DNA of 64,000 bases from Jaltomata sinuosa (Eukaryota > Streptophyta > Magnoliopsida > Solanales > Solanaceae). A program made the translations under genes and the position numbers. This document shows, in pieces, positions 1 to 11,716 of the stretch (positions are counted from its first letter, which is position 1; each line of letters begins with the position of its first letter). The notes beneath the pieces are model-generated. The model saw nothing but the letters and a program-made list of their open reading frames with translations. It was not told where the DNA came from and searched no databases. Location: the NCBI GenBank assembly GCA_003996215.1, contig QJPP01007236.1, positions 620,001 to 684,000 of the forward strand, read 5' to 3'.

Positions 1-1537
1 CTTTAATTGAAAACATAGTGGAGTTTTGGAATTCCAACAGATCATATCCAGCCTCCTCTAGATAATGTCTAGCTTTAAGGATCTTACGCACCACCCACGA
101 GGCTGTGCTGGGGTTGGTGTGCCAGATAGAGTTGTTTTTTATATAATAAGCGTGTACCCACCTCACCCAAAGCTTCTCCTTTGCTGAACATAGGTGCCAC
201 AACAGTTTACAAAGGGCAACTTTATTCCACAACTCAGTGTTAACCAAATTTAAACCTCCTGCAACCTGAGGACTACATATTTTCTCCCAAGCTATCAGAG
301 CTTTCCTAGAGACTTCAGATGATCCTGTCCATAAGAACCTCCTACAGATAGTGTCAATAAATTGGATAATCTTCTTAGGGAGGATGAAGACCTGTGCCCA
401 GAAGGTTTGTATGGAAAACAACACACTTTTGAGGAGGGTAGTTCTACCTGCATAGGAAAGAAATTTGGATGTCCAAGATGTTATTCTTCCAAGCATCTTC
501 TCAATCAAGGGCTCACACTGAAGGGCTGTAAGTCTTTTAGTACTTAGAGGCACTCCCAAGTATCTAAAAAGTAAATCCCCCTTTGAGTACCCCAGAACAC
601 CTAATATAAGTTGTTGTTGTGAGCTTGAAACACCCCCAGAATACACTGCACTTTTATGCTCATTAGCCATAAGTCCAGAAGCTGCAGAGAACATTTGAAA
701 CCTCTCATGTAGCAAAGTGATTGATGCTATATCACCTCTACAAAACAGAGGAAGGTCATCTGCAAAACCAAGTTGGATCAAGCCTAGCTTTGCACACCTA
801 GGATGGAAGCTGAAACCTGGACTATCCTTAAGAGATTTAAATAATTTGTTTAAGTATTTCATTGCTAAGACAAACAAGAAGGGGGAGATTGGGTCTCCCT
901 GTCTTAGCCTACAGAATAAGTCACAGTTGTCAAACACATATCTATTCAGTGTGCAAACACAGCAGGGAAGCCCAGTAGTCTTAAGATTTGTTCAAGGTAA
1001 GGCCACTCCACAGAGTCATAAGCTTTTTGCATCTCCACCTTCAACATACACCTAGGAGAAATGTTCTTTCTCCCATAACCTTTCACAAGTTCATGGCTCA
1101 ATATTATGTTGTCAGTAATTAATCTTCCTGGCACAAAGGCAGTTTGACAGCCATCCACCAAATCAGGCATCAAAGGTTGCATTCTATTAGTCAGAACCTT
1201 GGAAATAATCTTGTAAAGCACAATACAACAGGAAATAGGGCAAAATTCTCTAATAGAAGAAGGATTTTTCACCTTGGGAATTAGAGTAATGGAGGCACAA
1301 TTAGTTAACTGCTCATCTTCAAACAATGTATAACAACTTCAGTAATATCTTGGCCTATAATAAGCCAGGTCTTCTTGAAAAAGAAAGCATTGAAACCATC
1401 ATTACCGGGAGCTTTACTATCTCCGATCCCCATTAGAGCAGCTTGTACTTCCTCCTTGGTAACTGGTCGTATCAATTCTCTTTGTTGGGTCCTATTGAGG
1501 GTATAACCAGTGTGCATCACCTCAGGGTCAAGTAACA
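1..1537 (-). mobile_element. L1-type LINE reverse transcriptase fragment, 5'-truncated and frameshifted
   Basis: Read on the minus strand this is the reverse transcriptase region of a plant L1-clade non-LTR retrotransposon. The motif order is typical: KAPGNDGFNAFFFKKTW near 1400, ITLIPKV near 1285, FVPGRLITDNI near 1120, QKAYDSVEW near 1010, GDPISPFLF near 890, and the catalytic FADD box at about 755-766. After it come RYLGVPLS and TSKFLSYAGR, then a Trp/Cys-rich zf-RVT-like tail (LWHLCSAKEKLWVRWVHAYY) that runs off the left window edge. The frame shifts near 1305-1326, and similarity stops abruptly at about 1537, so the upstream half is missing. It is therefore a dead copy. The clade follows from motif recognition; no search was run. 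Confidence 0.9.
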
Positions 1538-2700
1538 AAGAAAATTACTTGCACTTTCTTTTAAATATTTCTACATGCTTAAGATGTTAATATGATATAG
1601 TTAAGATTATTTCTTGAAAAGCCGACGTCATAATCATTTATTATATGATTATATGTAAGTCGAAGTCGAACACATCAAACTTGAAAATATCGAACCATAC
1701 TATATAGTATTTTTAAAAGCTGAAAATCAATATTATCAAACTAAAATTTTCAATATCATACCATGTTCACCCCTAATTAGAACCATTTTTACTTTTTTTT
1801 CCTAAAGAAATTCATGTCTAATTTCTTGACACTTTAACTCTTATGATTATATAGCAAAAACTTAATTAACATAATAATTTTTTTATTAACAATTCGAAAT
1901 TTTATATAAAGCACGTGAAATAATTATTGTTAAATACCATTGAATGCGAGCTGAAAATTTTGAGCTAGCGCTGTATTTTATTATTTCAAACTTTAACAAA
2001 CTGTACATTTTGGACTTGAAATACAAACATAATACATAAATTAGTACTTGCTCTAATAATATTCTAAAGTGGGAAATTGAACAACATCTAGATGATCAAA
2101 GTTCTATGAGTTCGAATTTTAATTATTTTTTAAAAAAAATCCTGGTAGCTAGGGCCGGAGCGGTTTCACCTTCAATGGGTCTTACGCGATACAAATATTG
2201 CATGACGAATTGATTTAAATAGCCACAAACTCAACCACTTAAAAACTTAAAGCCATTTATAATACTTATATAATCTATTTATACAGGCTCGGAAAAGTAA
2301 ATAAGATCCCCAAATCAACAATTTGTGTAAAGATTCCAATATGAATTAGTCGAAGTTTCAAAACAAGTACTGGACGTTCGATGAGATAATTTTGTCTTAA
2401 TTATCTCCAATTGAATGAATGTATCATATAGACATTGCTACTGAATTAAAGTTAGGTGCTAATGACTAAATGAGGCCAATTAAACAACAATTAGGTCAAC
2501 ATTGAATTGCTCATTATGTTACATATATAATTGCTTAATACCAAACTAGCTCAAATCCATGTATATCTTGCCATGATGACCTTTACCTAAAATTATATTG
2601 CATAGTAAATTATAGTAATTTCAGATTTAATTATTACCCAAATTTATTGAGTAGTTGTGTGATTTTCTTCAATATAAGTATTTATTTTGCCATTTCATAT
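1538..2700. other. AT-rich spacer, no gene seen
   Basis: This spacer has no open frame with family resemblance. A GC-richer word near 2146-2170 looks like debris of a dispersed repeat but could not be assigned. Confidence 0.5.
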
Positions 2701-2820
2701 ACTTGAGTCGAGGATCTATCAGAAATAATCTCGCTATCTTGTTAAAGTAGAGGTAAGATTTGCGTCCATCTTCTCTCCAAATTTTACTTGTGAAACTACA
2801 CTGGGTATGTAGTTATATTT
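2701..2820 (+). mobile_element. RTE-like LINE 3' tail, degenerate
   Basis: This is a worn copy of the solanaceous LINE 3' end that occurs many times in this window: 'acttgagtcgaggatctatc', then 'gtagaggtaagatttgcg', then 'actgggtatgtagtt'. The better copies are at 16214 and 56985. Only the tail remains, as expected of a 5'-truncated insertion. Confidence 0.6.
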
Positions 2821-3284
2821 CAAATCTTGAGTGATTTTTCATATTTTCGTAACAATTACTCCCGCTAAAATTATTTTTCGTGTTTCTCTTTTACCCACAC
2901 CTTACAAAAACATTAATTAGGAGGGGCTTTGATTAATTTACTTTCACTTATGTCCTAAGATCTATACTATCTATGTTCATTGAATATTTAATCTATTTAT
3001 GTGTCATCAACTCGTAATTGAAGTGTGTAGTATTCAAGAACTTAGAACAATTACTACCAAGGTAAATTTAAACTTTTAAAATGATAAATAATTTGTGACA
3101 ATTATTTTTAAAAATCACGTCACATAATTTGAGGCGAAGGGAGTAAATTTGAATTACAGCTTCTCTGTATATAGTTTGGTAATATCAATTTAATTTCTAT
3201 CAAAGCTTCTTGCTAGATATGTTGGTTGTATAATTTGATTACTGTAATTATAAACTTTATGCACAAGCCCATTATTAATGTTAT
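2821..3284. other. AT-rich spacer
   Basis: Non-coding. The stretch from 2860 to 3145 has the wording of a degenerate Stowaway-like MITE ('gaggcgaagggagta' at its end), but its left end is unclear. Confidence 0.4.
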
Positions 3285-3770
3285 AAGGGGTAAGGACACA
3301 AATTGCCAGTCTATCGAACAAATTCCACTAAATAGTTAAGGAACTAAAAATTCTACTTTTTAGCCAAAATCGCTAGCGCTGGAGTCGCTATACCTATTCT
3401 ATACAATAACGATACAATTTCTATACACCATTCAATATACAACAATTATATAGTTTCTATACACATCCTATATAGTTTCTATTGAAATTTTACATAGATA
3501 CATATTATATACAACAATTATATAGTTTCTATACATATCATATACAGTTTCTATAAAAATCTTATACATATACATATATTATATATACATATTATATACA
3601 ATAATTATACAGTTTTAATACACATCCTATACAATTTCGCCCAAAGTTAAAAATGACCATAACATGGAATTTAAATGATCGTATGGCCATTTAATGTCAT
3701 TATTTTGAAATGGCTATTTTTGATGGAAATAATTTGACTGACTGGCCATGTGATGTCCTTTTTCCACTGT
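3285..3770. mobile_element. Non-autonomous TIR element with internal TATAC-rich repeats
   Basis: The left end (aaggggtaaggacacaaatt, then gccagtc) is roughly inverted at the right end, whose reverse complement reads aacagtggaaaaaggacatc and then acatggccagtc. The interior consists of short imperfect direct repeats such as 'acaattatatagtttctata', spaced by tens of bases. There is no coding capacity. The superfamily is uncertain. A Mutator-like origin is possible because a similar layout recurs at 51707-52582. Confidence 0.5.
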
Positions 3771-3957
3771 TATATAACTCTAATTATTAGAGTTAATGCT
3801 AATGCCTAAAGTATCACAATCCTCTAATCTCTATGATACTTAGGCGTAGTTGAATACTTTTTTTTGTTATAAAGATATGTTAGTGACTTCTATGATACTT
3901 ATGTAAAATTAACTAAATAAGAATACAAATGATAAATATCCAAATTATAACATTGTT

Positions 3958-4125
3958 CGAAGGAAGATCTTTTTTTTTGGTTTCTCGTTCAATGTCTGAT
4001 ATTTGTATTGGAGCCCAGTTAAATTTGAATTTGTGCATTACATGGCTCGTTTCTGGAGATGACGCTCCTAACAAAAAATTTTCCATTCTAGGGGCTCGGA
4101 AGCTCCTCAATATAATGCATTTTTC
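3958..4125 (-). mobile_element. SINE copy (tRNA-derived, family B)
   Basis: This is a minus-strand copy of the SINE seen in full at 10457-10650. In reverse complement it runs from a head near 4120 through 'gttaggagcg' and 'gggctccaatacaaatatca' to the poly-A end at 3970. The poly-T at 3971-3978 marks the 3' end. Confidence 0.65.
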
Positions 4126-4130
4126 CATGA

Positions 4131-4850
4131 TATAATCATTTTATTAATAAAACTCCAAATTAATAGTAAATGCGAGTACATGCATAGTTGACTTTCATCA
4201 AGAGATAATTAATAGGAATTAGATAAAGGAACTTAAAATAAAACGAAATTTATTACAATCAAATCCATAGGTAAGATGATAGATCTGCATTCATGATTCT
4301 AACAGTTGAATTTTAATAAAATTATTTTTTAAGAAATTATGAAACAGAAAAAGGGGGAAAAAAGAAAAGAAAATAGTATTACGCCTATGTCACACGATCT
4401 TGGTTATCTATTTTTAAAAAATCATTAACCACTCTATCATTTAATTACTCATGGGATGTGACCATATGTTACTCGTACTCTAATATTTTGAAAGTAATAT
4501 ATATTTGAAAGTATATATTTTTGACATAAAATATCAACAACATATTATTTTAATTAATTAAAAGTTAAATATGTTAAGTCATATATTACAATTTACAAGA
4601 ACTAAAATCAGAATTTACCAATAACTTGAGACCAAAAGTGTTATTACTGATAATTAGTCTTTAAAAAAATAAAATCATAAATTATTTTTCACTCATCAAT
4701 AAAATACTTGTTATTCATGAAAAATAACTGCGTTATACCAAAAAACTAAAACAGATCCCACCAACCTTAGCAGCCATATATTATCACATGAATTAATCAA
4801 ATATGAAAACTCAACCATCAGATATCAACAGACTTTTTTGTTGAATTTCT
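4131..4850. other. AT-rich spacer, no gene seen
   Basis: Simple AT-rich sequence with A-rich runs around 4330-4375. No motif could be supported. Confidence 0.5.
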
Positions 4851-4852
4851 CA

Positions 4853-5070
4853 GTTGGCTATCAATATTTGCATTCGAGTTCGATTAAATTTAAATTCATG
4901 CTGGAAAGTTCCACATTGGGGATAAAGTGTTTCCTAACAAAAGCAATTTCGTGTCAAAAAGTCTCATATTTGGGGATAAAGGGTTCTATAACAAAAACAA
5001 CTCCATATTCAAAAGCGCTCAAACTCAAGATCTGTAATTAAGGATGAATAAATAGTTACCGCTCTGCCTA
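4853..5070 (-). mobile_element. SINE copy (family B) with duplicated middle segment
   Basis: Reverse complement: the tRNA-like head 'aggcagagcggtaactattt' lies near 5055-5075, the B-box-like region near 5030, then 'ggagttgtttttgttataga' near 4990. A second copy of that middle segment follows at about 4920-4965. The element ends near 4855. It is oriented opposite to the 10457 copy. Confidence 0.65.
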
Positions 5071-5204
5071 GCCTTTATTGATTCAATAGATATATTAAGC
5101 TGCAATAAATAGTATTGAACACTAAACTTGAAAAATACAGTGGACCAGTATAAGAATAATATTTAATCCGCTCATCTCAAAACATTGGTGGCGTCACAAA
5201 TGTA

Positions 5205-5370
5205 TATAAATGTATTTTCAATAAAACAGTAACTCATAATAAATTCCCATAAATTCTTATTTAATTATCACAAATATTTATATATATATAAATATATTTT
5301 CAATAAAACAGTAACTCATAATAAATCCCCATAAATTATTTCAATCTAATTATCACGCCACGCCAGTACC
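5205..5370. repeat. 82-bp tandem duplication
   Basis: The word 'tttcaataaaacagtaactc' with its flanks occurs at 5216 and again at 5298. Both copies continue with 'ataataaat' and 'cccataaatt'. Confidence 0.8.
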
Positions 5371-5713
5371 CTCTTAAAACTGGTGACTATTAGTGATATT
5401 TATTTATCATAATCACACAAATAATATATATTCTCCCATCTGTCCTTTTTAAATGACTTTTATTAAGGGTGTGTCACACTTATTAAATAATTTAGTTAAT
5501 TACATTAATTAACGGGATCATTTGACTATGTTGCCCTTTGTATTTGCCTTGAAAAAAATATATTTTCTGATATTTAATATATATTACTCCTATACTCTAG
5601 AAAAAAATGTATAAAACAGCAGAAAAACATTTTAAAAATTGTTTACACAATTTATTGTAGCAAAGGGTAAATTAGAAAAAATTATAATAATGATTTCTTG
5701 AATTTTTAAGATA

Positions 5714-5873
5714 TACTCCCTCCCTCTCAAATTACTTATCGTGTTTTTCATTTATACGCCTTTTAAAAGAATATTACTCTCTCCAATTTAGAAAATGAAG
5801 AGATAATTTATCACTTGCACCTTAAGAGTATGCCAGGTTAATACTGGACAAGTAAAAATGGAAGGAGGAAGTA
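5714..5873. mobile_element. Stowaway-like MITE
   Basis: It begins 'tactccctccctctcaaatt' and ends '...atggaaggaggaagta', giving inverted ends of the CTCCCTCC class flanked by TA. Its size of about 160 bp and lack of coding capacity fit a Stowaway (Tc1/mariner-derived) MITE. Confidence 0.55.
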
Positions 5874-6680
5874 ATTACGAGGAGTGTTTGACTATTTTAT
5901 TCTTATTTATACCTTAAGATATAATTTTTCTTTATTGAATATTTCTTTATTTATGTGTCATAATTGAGATGTTTGTAGTCTTCAAGAACAATTATTATGA
6001 AGGGTAAAATGAGAAAAATAATTAATTTTTTCTTAAATTTCTAAATGACAAGTACTCCATTTTGAGCCAAATACTTTTAGTAAGGACGACAACTATTTTG
6101 AGACGAAGGAAATACTTATTCTGGACTATTTTAAAAGGCTGTACAGTCATTTTAAAAGAGGATTTTTTTTATAAAAAAATATTATTTTGATTTTAAATTA
6201 ATACACAATTAGATAGGATTCAATATAGTTTACCCCAATTTGATTGAGACTAAAGGGAGTTATTTATATTGTAAACAAAAATTGAAAAGAATTAATTAGC
6301 TAACAAGTCCATCATGATACGTAACTCTAGAATTTATAATAGATAGCTATTGAAAATAAATATGAGTGAGGTTGGATTTGTTAGAAAAATTTAGTTGGAG
6401 CTTTAAATACTATGTTATAACTTTTCTTATGTGTTGTGTATGTATAGATTCATCAAGAAACACACACAAACACACACAAACACACAGTAACAATGGCTAT
6501 ATACACCTTTTTTCATTATTGACCAACTCTCTCTTTAACATTGCAATGAATGAAATCCCCCTCCCTGCCAACCCCCCCTTTAATTTAATTTTCCCAGCAC
6601 TGCATGCACTTAATATAGTTTTAATTGCAAAATATTTACTCCTATTTTCCTTTTTCAGCAAACCATCTTGGGATTTTTTC
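5874..6680. other. Spacer with a CA-rich microsatellite
   Basis: Non-coding. It contains a (CA)n-like run with AAC interruptions at about 6461-6487. The open frames across it overlap the neighbouring repeat and show no family resemblance. Confidence 0.5.
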
Positions 6681-7560
6681 CAACCATTAATAAATTTACA
6701 ACCCCCCAATTTAAACCAGCAAAATATTGTGCTGAGGTGGCAATAAGTTATGGATTCAATAGAATTTAAAAGTTTTTGCTCAAAAATAAAAATAGTCAGT
6801 GATTCAGAATTCATAAATTAGAAATCCTGGTTTCACCTCTAAGTAAGTACTTCTCAATTTTTAATTAAAGGTTTCGAGTTCGAGCTTTTAAAATGAAGTC
6901 GACTTTGATAGAGAACATTTTACTTCTAAAATAGGATATTTCCAACCATTAATAAAATTATAACTCCTCAATTTAAACCAGCAAAATATTGTAGTGAGGT
7001 GGCAATAAGTTATGGATTCGATAAAATTTAAGAGTTTTTGCACAAAAATAAAAATATTCAATAATTTAGAATCCATAAACTAGAAATCCTGGTTCCATAT
7101 ACTGATAAGTACCCTTCAATTTTTTATCAAAGATTTTGAATTCGAGCTTTCAAAATGAAGTTAACTTTAGTAGAGAACATTTTACTTTTAAAATAGTAGG
7201 ATTTTCCCAACCATTAATAAATTTACGACCCCTCAATTTAAACCAGCAAAATATTGTGGTGAGGTGGCAATTGGTTATGGATTGGACAGAATTTAAGAGT
7301 TTTTGCTCAAAAATAAAAATAGTAAGTGATTCAAAATCCACAATTAGTTACGGATTTGATAGAATTTAAGAGTTTTTACTCAAAATAAAAATAGTCAGTT
7401 ATTAAGAATCCATAAACTAAAAATCCTGGTTTCATCTTTGGATAAGTACCCTTCCATTTTTGAATAAAAAAATGAAGTCGAGTTTGGTAGAGAACGTTTT
7501 ACTCCTAAAATTGGATTTTTTGACTTGAATCTGGATTAATCTGACCCAAAAATGGATATC
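6681..7560. repeat. Tandem array, about 264-bp unit, three copies plus a partial, containing a SINE head
   Basis: The start word 'caaccattaataaa' occurs at 6681, 6943 and 7208, giving periods of 262 and 265. Each unit has a block 'aaaccagcaaaatattgtg', a block 'ttaagagtttttgc', and then a piece of the family B SINE ('gataagtacccttca', 'tagagaacattttact'). The third unit carries an extra internal copy of about 73 bp: the block at 7275-7345 is repeated at 7346-7415. A longer SINE tail follows to about 7585 ('atggatatcgaacacggagt' and an A-rich end). The array ends about 200 bp before the GIR1-like leader. Confidence 0.85.
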
Positions 7561-7779
7561 GAACACGGAGTGAAAAAACAAAACAAAAAAAAAAAAGATT
7601 ATTCCTCTTTCAATTAATTCATCATTCAATTGATTTATTGTCAACTTTCTCTCTCTAAAAGTCTTACTTGTTCCAACCCCTCTCCCCCTATAATTTAATT
7701 AAGCTTTAAAAGCAATCTCATCTCTCCATCAATAGTTCCCATTATATAATATGGCCTTTTACAACTCCAAAATCATCAA

Positions 7780-8250
7780 ACTAGGACCACAAAACAGTTG
7801 TTCATCTTTGTGGTGGTTCCGGTAACTTCTCTCCGCCGTTCTCCGCCGTTCTCCGCCGTACTGTTCCACCACAAAAATCCCTCACTTCTTCAATCTCAAG
7901 GTACTACAAAATCTTTTTTTTTAATTCTTTTCATGTTTTTTTTTGTTTCACTTTACTTTCGTACTAGCTATAAAAAAAAGTTACCTATAGTTATTTTTTA
8001 AATGATGCAATATTATAAAAATGTTTTTCACGGTGTACTTGATTGTTATTCTTTTGGGTTTTTTTGATTTAATAAATTTTACACGATCAATGTAGTTTTA
8101 CCTGTTATAACAGATAACTTGTTATATTTGATAAGTTACCAATTCATACTTTTTATAAAATAAAAAAGTTGCCCTTAATGACCTGATAACGTAAAAGAAA
8201 ATTATTTGATTTTTTTTTCTTTTGGATTGATTTTTTAGACAGGAGAAATC
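7780..8250 (+). promoter_or_regulatory. 5' leader and leader intron of the GIR1-like gene
   Basis: A leader exon is inferred to end at 7900, where '...caatctcaag' meets GTACTA. The intron runs to an AG at 8238 (alternatively 8242), just before the ATG at 8251. The leader contains three perfect copies of the 10-mer ctccgccgtt class at about 7830-7860. A possible TATA-like word lies near 7690. The splice sites are inference from consensus and the short distance to the ATG; no transcript was available. Confidence 0.5.
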
Positions 8251-8589
8251 ATGAGTAGGAGAAATGGAAATGGTTCATCAAGGCTTGACTTGAAGTTGAA
8301 TTTGTCACCACCACCAAGAGTCATGAGCCACGTGGAGCAAGTGGAGTCGCCGACGAGGTCGTTGACGATGTCCCCGACGAGCTCGTGCGTGTCAACGGAC
8401 GATTCGTCGGCGGTCCAACGTTGTTCCAACAGCCCCGAAGCGGTGACTTCGATGCTGTTGGTTGGTTGTCAAAGGTGCCTAATGTATGTTATGTTAGCTG
8501 AAGTTAATGATCCTCCAAGGTGCCCAAAATGCAAGAGTACTTCTTTGCTTGATGTTATCTATGAGAAAAATAAGAATAAGAAGTACTAG
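8251..8589 (+). CDS. GIR1: GIR1/GIR2-like EAR-motif transcriptional co-repressor adaptor
   Basis: This single coding exon gives 112 residues. The start MSRRNGNG is followed by an EAR motif LDLKLNL (residues 12-18) and a Ser/Pro/Thr-rich stretch (about 33-62). A C-terminal block follows with two CxxC pairs (C73/C76 and C91/C94), looking like a small zinc-binding knuckle. This layout and the wording 'SRRNGN...LKLNLSPP...CxxC...CPKCKS' match Arabidopsis GIR1 (At5g06270) and GIR2. GIR1 binds the homeodomain protein GLABRA2 and recruits TOPLESS through the EAR motif to repress root-hair genes. The usual length is about 110-125 residues, so the protein looks complete. Zinc binding is inferred. The paralogue (GIR1 or GIR2) cannot be settled here. 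Confidence 0.85.
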   Translation: MSRRNGNGSSRLDLKLNLSPPPRVMSHVEQVESPTRSLTMSPTSSCVSTDDSSAVQRCSNSPEAVTSMLLVGCQRCLMYVMLAEVNDPPRCPKCKSTSLLDVIYEKNKNKKY

Positions 8590-10456
8590 AAGGATCGTCA
8601 GTCAGTCAAGATCAAATTTATCAAATTCTCATCTTGCTCGAAAAAAAATATATATGAAAAATTAAAACCTTTGTAACCCCTTATTCGACTTTCGAAAAAT
8701 AGCACTATTTGAGCTCCATTTTGACTTAAAATTTTAAAAAATATATATGAAAAAATGGAGTGGTTGAAGGGAAATTTGGAGCTTCTATAGTGCTATGTAT
8801 TATTTTATTTTTATGGGTTGAAGTTCTAAGTTAGGTTTGTTTCTAGTCTAGGTAAAGGGTAATGTTGGAAAAGTAGAAGGGAGTATTTTGTTAGTGTTGG
8901 TTTGTTTAAGGCAAGTTCTTGTTCTATCTTTAGAAGGAGGACTATGTACAAGGGCCAAATGACAAAAATGGCCTTGTTTTCTTATGAAAGAAAAAAAAAA
9001 GAACTCTTGGTAGTTTTCTCAAGAATGCTTTCTTATGATGTTGGCTAATTATTATGTTAATATTTTGAAGTTTTACCTGCGAAACTTGTAATTTCGTGAT
9101 AGTGACTAATTTTCGATTACATGAACTGAAAAGAGATTTGTTTTAATGAGTTTTAACCATCGAAAGGGCTACAAAGTAGCGCCTTCCTTTTGTTTGTAAT
9201 GAAAAGGAAAGAGAAGATCTTTTGGATATTTTTTTTTTGGGGAGGACTTTCTTGATCGTCCCATTCTGGTTAATGATTGACACTCGCATCTCCCTCATTT
9301 ACAGTTTAAGCGCAAAAAGGGAAAGGCCCACCCTTAATTTGCATTTCCAAAAGATTAAAAAACAGAACATAAAATCAAAATCTTGTGTCACTTTCAAATT
9401 TTCATTCTTGATGAATGCCCACAAAAACTGGTGAAACATCAATTGATTAGTCTAATCCTTGTGAAAATCTTAAAAAGACCTTTTATTTACCCTGTTTCTC
9501 AATTATGCTTTTGTCCCTCCTTTTCATTGCTGAACCTACGAGAGGTTTCCTGCCGTTCTTAAAATCTTCAACCAATACACCTTTATATAAACCTCTTCGT
9601 GTGGTCAAATTTCTAAAAAAAATTGAAAATATATCACAAGAAAGTCTATATTTTCTTAGAATTTAGAAAAGATAATTAAGTATTGCAAATCAAAGAGATT
9701 GATTTATAAAAGAATTAAAAATGTAGGGTTGAGTAATGTGAGGGGTGAGGTGAGAAGTTCGATGTATATAGCCATCAATGGGGTTAAGTAACATGTTGTA
9801 CATTAAAGAGTATTAAAGGGTTGATAATATATGTCATTATTATTTATATAATTATATAAAATAAAAATAATTAATGTGATGATAACACTACATGCAGAAA
9901 TAGGAGGGGCTGGATTGATTTTTTTTCTTTTTAAATTTTATAATGTTATCGCTTAGAGATCGTAGTTCAAATATCTAAATGATAAATACCGTCGAAATTA
10001 AGAGTATTTGTCAAATAAATGGAAATAGTAATTGAGACGGTTGGGATAATGAGGCCATTGCTTCAGATGATAAATACAAATTAAATGTTTGTGTTAAATT
10101 CATCTAGTAGTCTATTTTATTACTCTCTTCTATCTATTTTATTTATCGTTCTTATTAAAAAATAAATTGTCCAAAATAATTATTATTTTAAAAAATTAAG
10201 ATGTAATTAAGTATTTTTTCTCTCTATTTTATCTTACTCAATAAATATAAAAAGAGATTAATATGGTGAAAATGCGAATAAACATTTAATCAATATTTTT
10301 TTAAGGAAGTATAAAAAAAAATATGACAAGTAAAATAGACTATCTAAGTTTTTTCTCCTTGAATTGGGCATTCAACCCTTGCCTTAATGCCCCCTCATTT
10401 AATTCTGTTTCGACTCTCTTCCTCGTGACTATTGTGAACTTGTGATGGGACACCAA
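8590..10456. other. 3' flank of the GIR1-like gene and spacer
   Basis: The first 300-400 bases are probably 3' UTR (T-rich, with AATAA-like words). The rest is AT-rich with a Stowaway-like remnant around 10115-10340 ('tactctcttctatctatttt'). No gene is seen. Confidence 0.45.
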
Positions 10457-10650
10457 CAAGGGTTGTGGTGGAGTGGTAAGTACTCCTTCATTTTTAATCA
10501 GAGGTCTCAGATTTGAGACTCCTTGGATACGGAGTTGTTTTTGTTAGGGAGCATTTTACCTCTCAATGTGGGACTTTTCGGCGCGAATCCAAATATAGTC
10601 GAGCTCCAATGCGGGTATCGGACACCAAATGAAAAACCAAAAAAATAAAA
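10457..10650 (+). mobile_element. SINE, family B, near full length
   Basis: The head 'tgtggtggagtggtaagtac' is a pol III A-box-like word. The B-box-like region 'ggtctcagatttgagactcc' follows about 30 bases later. The body reads 'gagcattttacctctcaatg' and 'gtcgagctccaatgcgggta', ending in an A-rich tail at about 10630-10650. It is the best copy in the window and serves as reference for those at 3958, 4853, 14045, 14335 and 55391. Confidence 0.8.
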
Positions 10651-11002
10651 TGTGATGGGATAATAAACTAGTATTTTTTTTTCATTTTTAATTAGATTTT
10701 TCAAATTTCGAGTCTTGAAAATAAAATTATCTGAATAGGGAGTATTTTATTATTAAAGTAAGTCTTGCTAGCAAGAATTTTGATTAATCAAACGCTATCT
10801 TTCTCTAGAATTGCAATTCATTTTCACATGCTACAATTATTTAACTATCTTAACTTTTGGAAGAAGCCATCAAGATTCTACTAATGTCAATTACTGCAAC
10901 CACAAAAGATTAAAAGAAAAAAGTCATAGTTCTCTGGGAACCCAATAAGTCACAAATTGAGATTGTATTATACATAATAATATTTTACTATAACAATTAC
11001 TC
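10651..11002. other. Spacer with a partial family B SINE
   Basis: A truncated plus-strand SINE fragment lies at about 10680-10780 ('catttttaattagatttttc', then 'gggagtattttatta'). The remainder is plain spacer. Confidence 0.5.
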
Positions 11003-11263
11003 ACTCCGTTCATTTTTACTTGTCACTTATTTCCTAATTAAATTATCACTTTTACTTGTCATTTTTGACATATCAAGGAAGGACAACTTCAAGGAAGGAC
11101 AACTTCTTTTTCCTGTTTTACCCTTAACATTAATTGTTTATTCTCCAAACTAATTTCAAGACACATTAATAACCATCAATTAATAAGGGTACTATGGTAA
11201 AATAACCATGTTAATATTATTTTCTTAATGGGTGTGCCAAGTCAATGACAAGTAAAAGTGAAC
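11003..11263. mobile_element. Stowaway-like MITE
   Basis: The left end 'actcactccgttcattttta', continuing 'cttgtcac', is inverted at the right end '...tgacaagtaaaagtgaacg'. The interior contains a 19-bp direct repeat 'atcaaggaaggacaacttc'-type at about 11074-11105. Confidence 0.6.
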
Positions 11264-11716
11264 GAAAAAAATATGTATTTTCTGGAATCAATTTTTCTTA
11301 TTATGTTATATTATATATTTTCTATAACATCATTTCGCTAATAACTAAAAAATACCTACATTGGTTGTATATGTTAGAGTGAAGCTCATAAATACACATT
11401 GATATGAGGGTAATATAGTCAAGATTGGGCCACTCAATAGATTAAATAGGGGAAATATAAATGCTATTTGCAAGTTGATGAAACAAACTCAAACTAGAAT
11501 AAATTGTGGGACAGAGAGGATGAGATGAGATGAAAGTAGTCACTAGTCAGGTTGCATTTCTGTTACACACTTGTCCTATGATATGAATCAAAAGACAATT
11601 CAATTGATCAATCATGTCAGCCTTCATTCCATGTTACCTAGTAACAAGCATATATTATCTCTCTTATATGCTTGTTACATTCCCTCGTTTCAGATTAGTT
11701 GTCATGTTTTATTTTT
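11264..11716. other. Spacer, no gene seen
   Basis: AT-rich sequence with no coding or repeat signal that I could support. Confidence 0.5.

Noticed and set aside
717..1055. 112-codon plus-strand frame
   Set aside because: It is the shadow of the LINE reverse transcriptase read on the minus strand.
6497..7341. Three minus-strand frames sharing FCWFKL and FINGW words, looking like a small gene family
   Set aside because: The shared words come from the 264-bp DNA repeat read in the same phase. There is no start context or family match.
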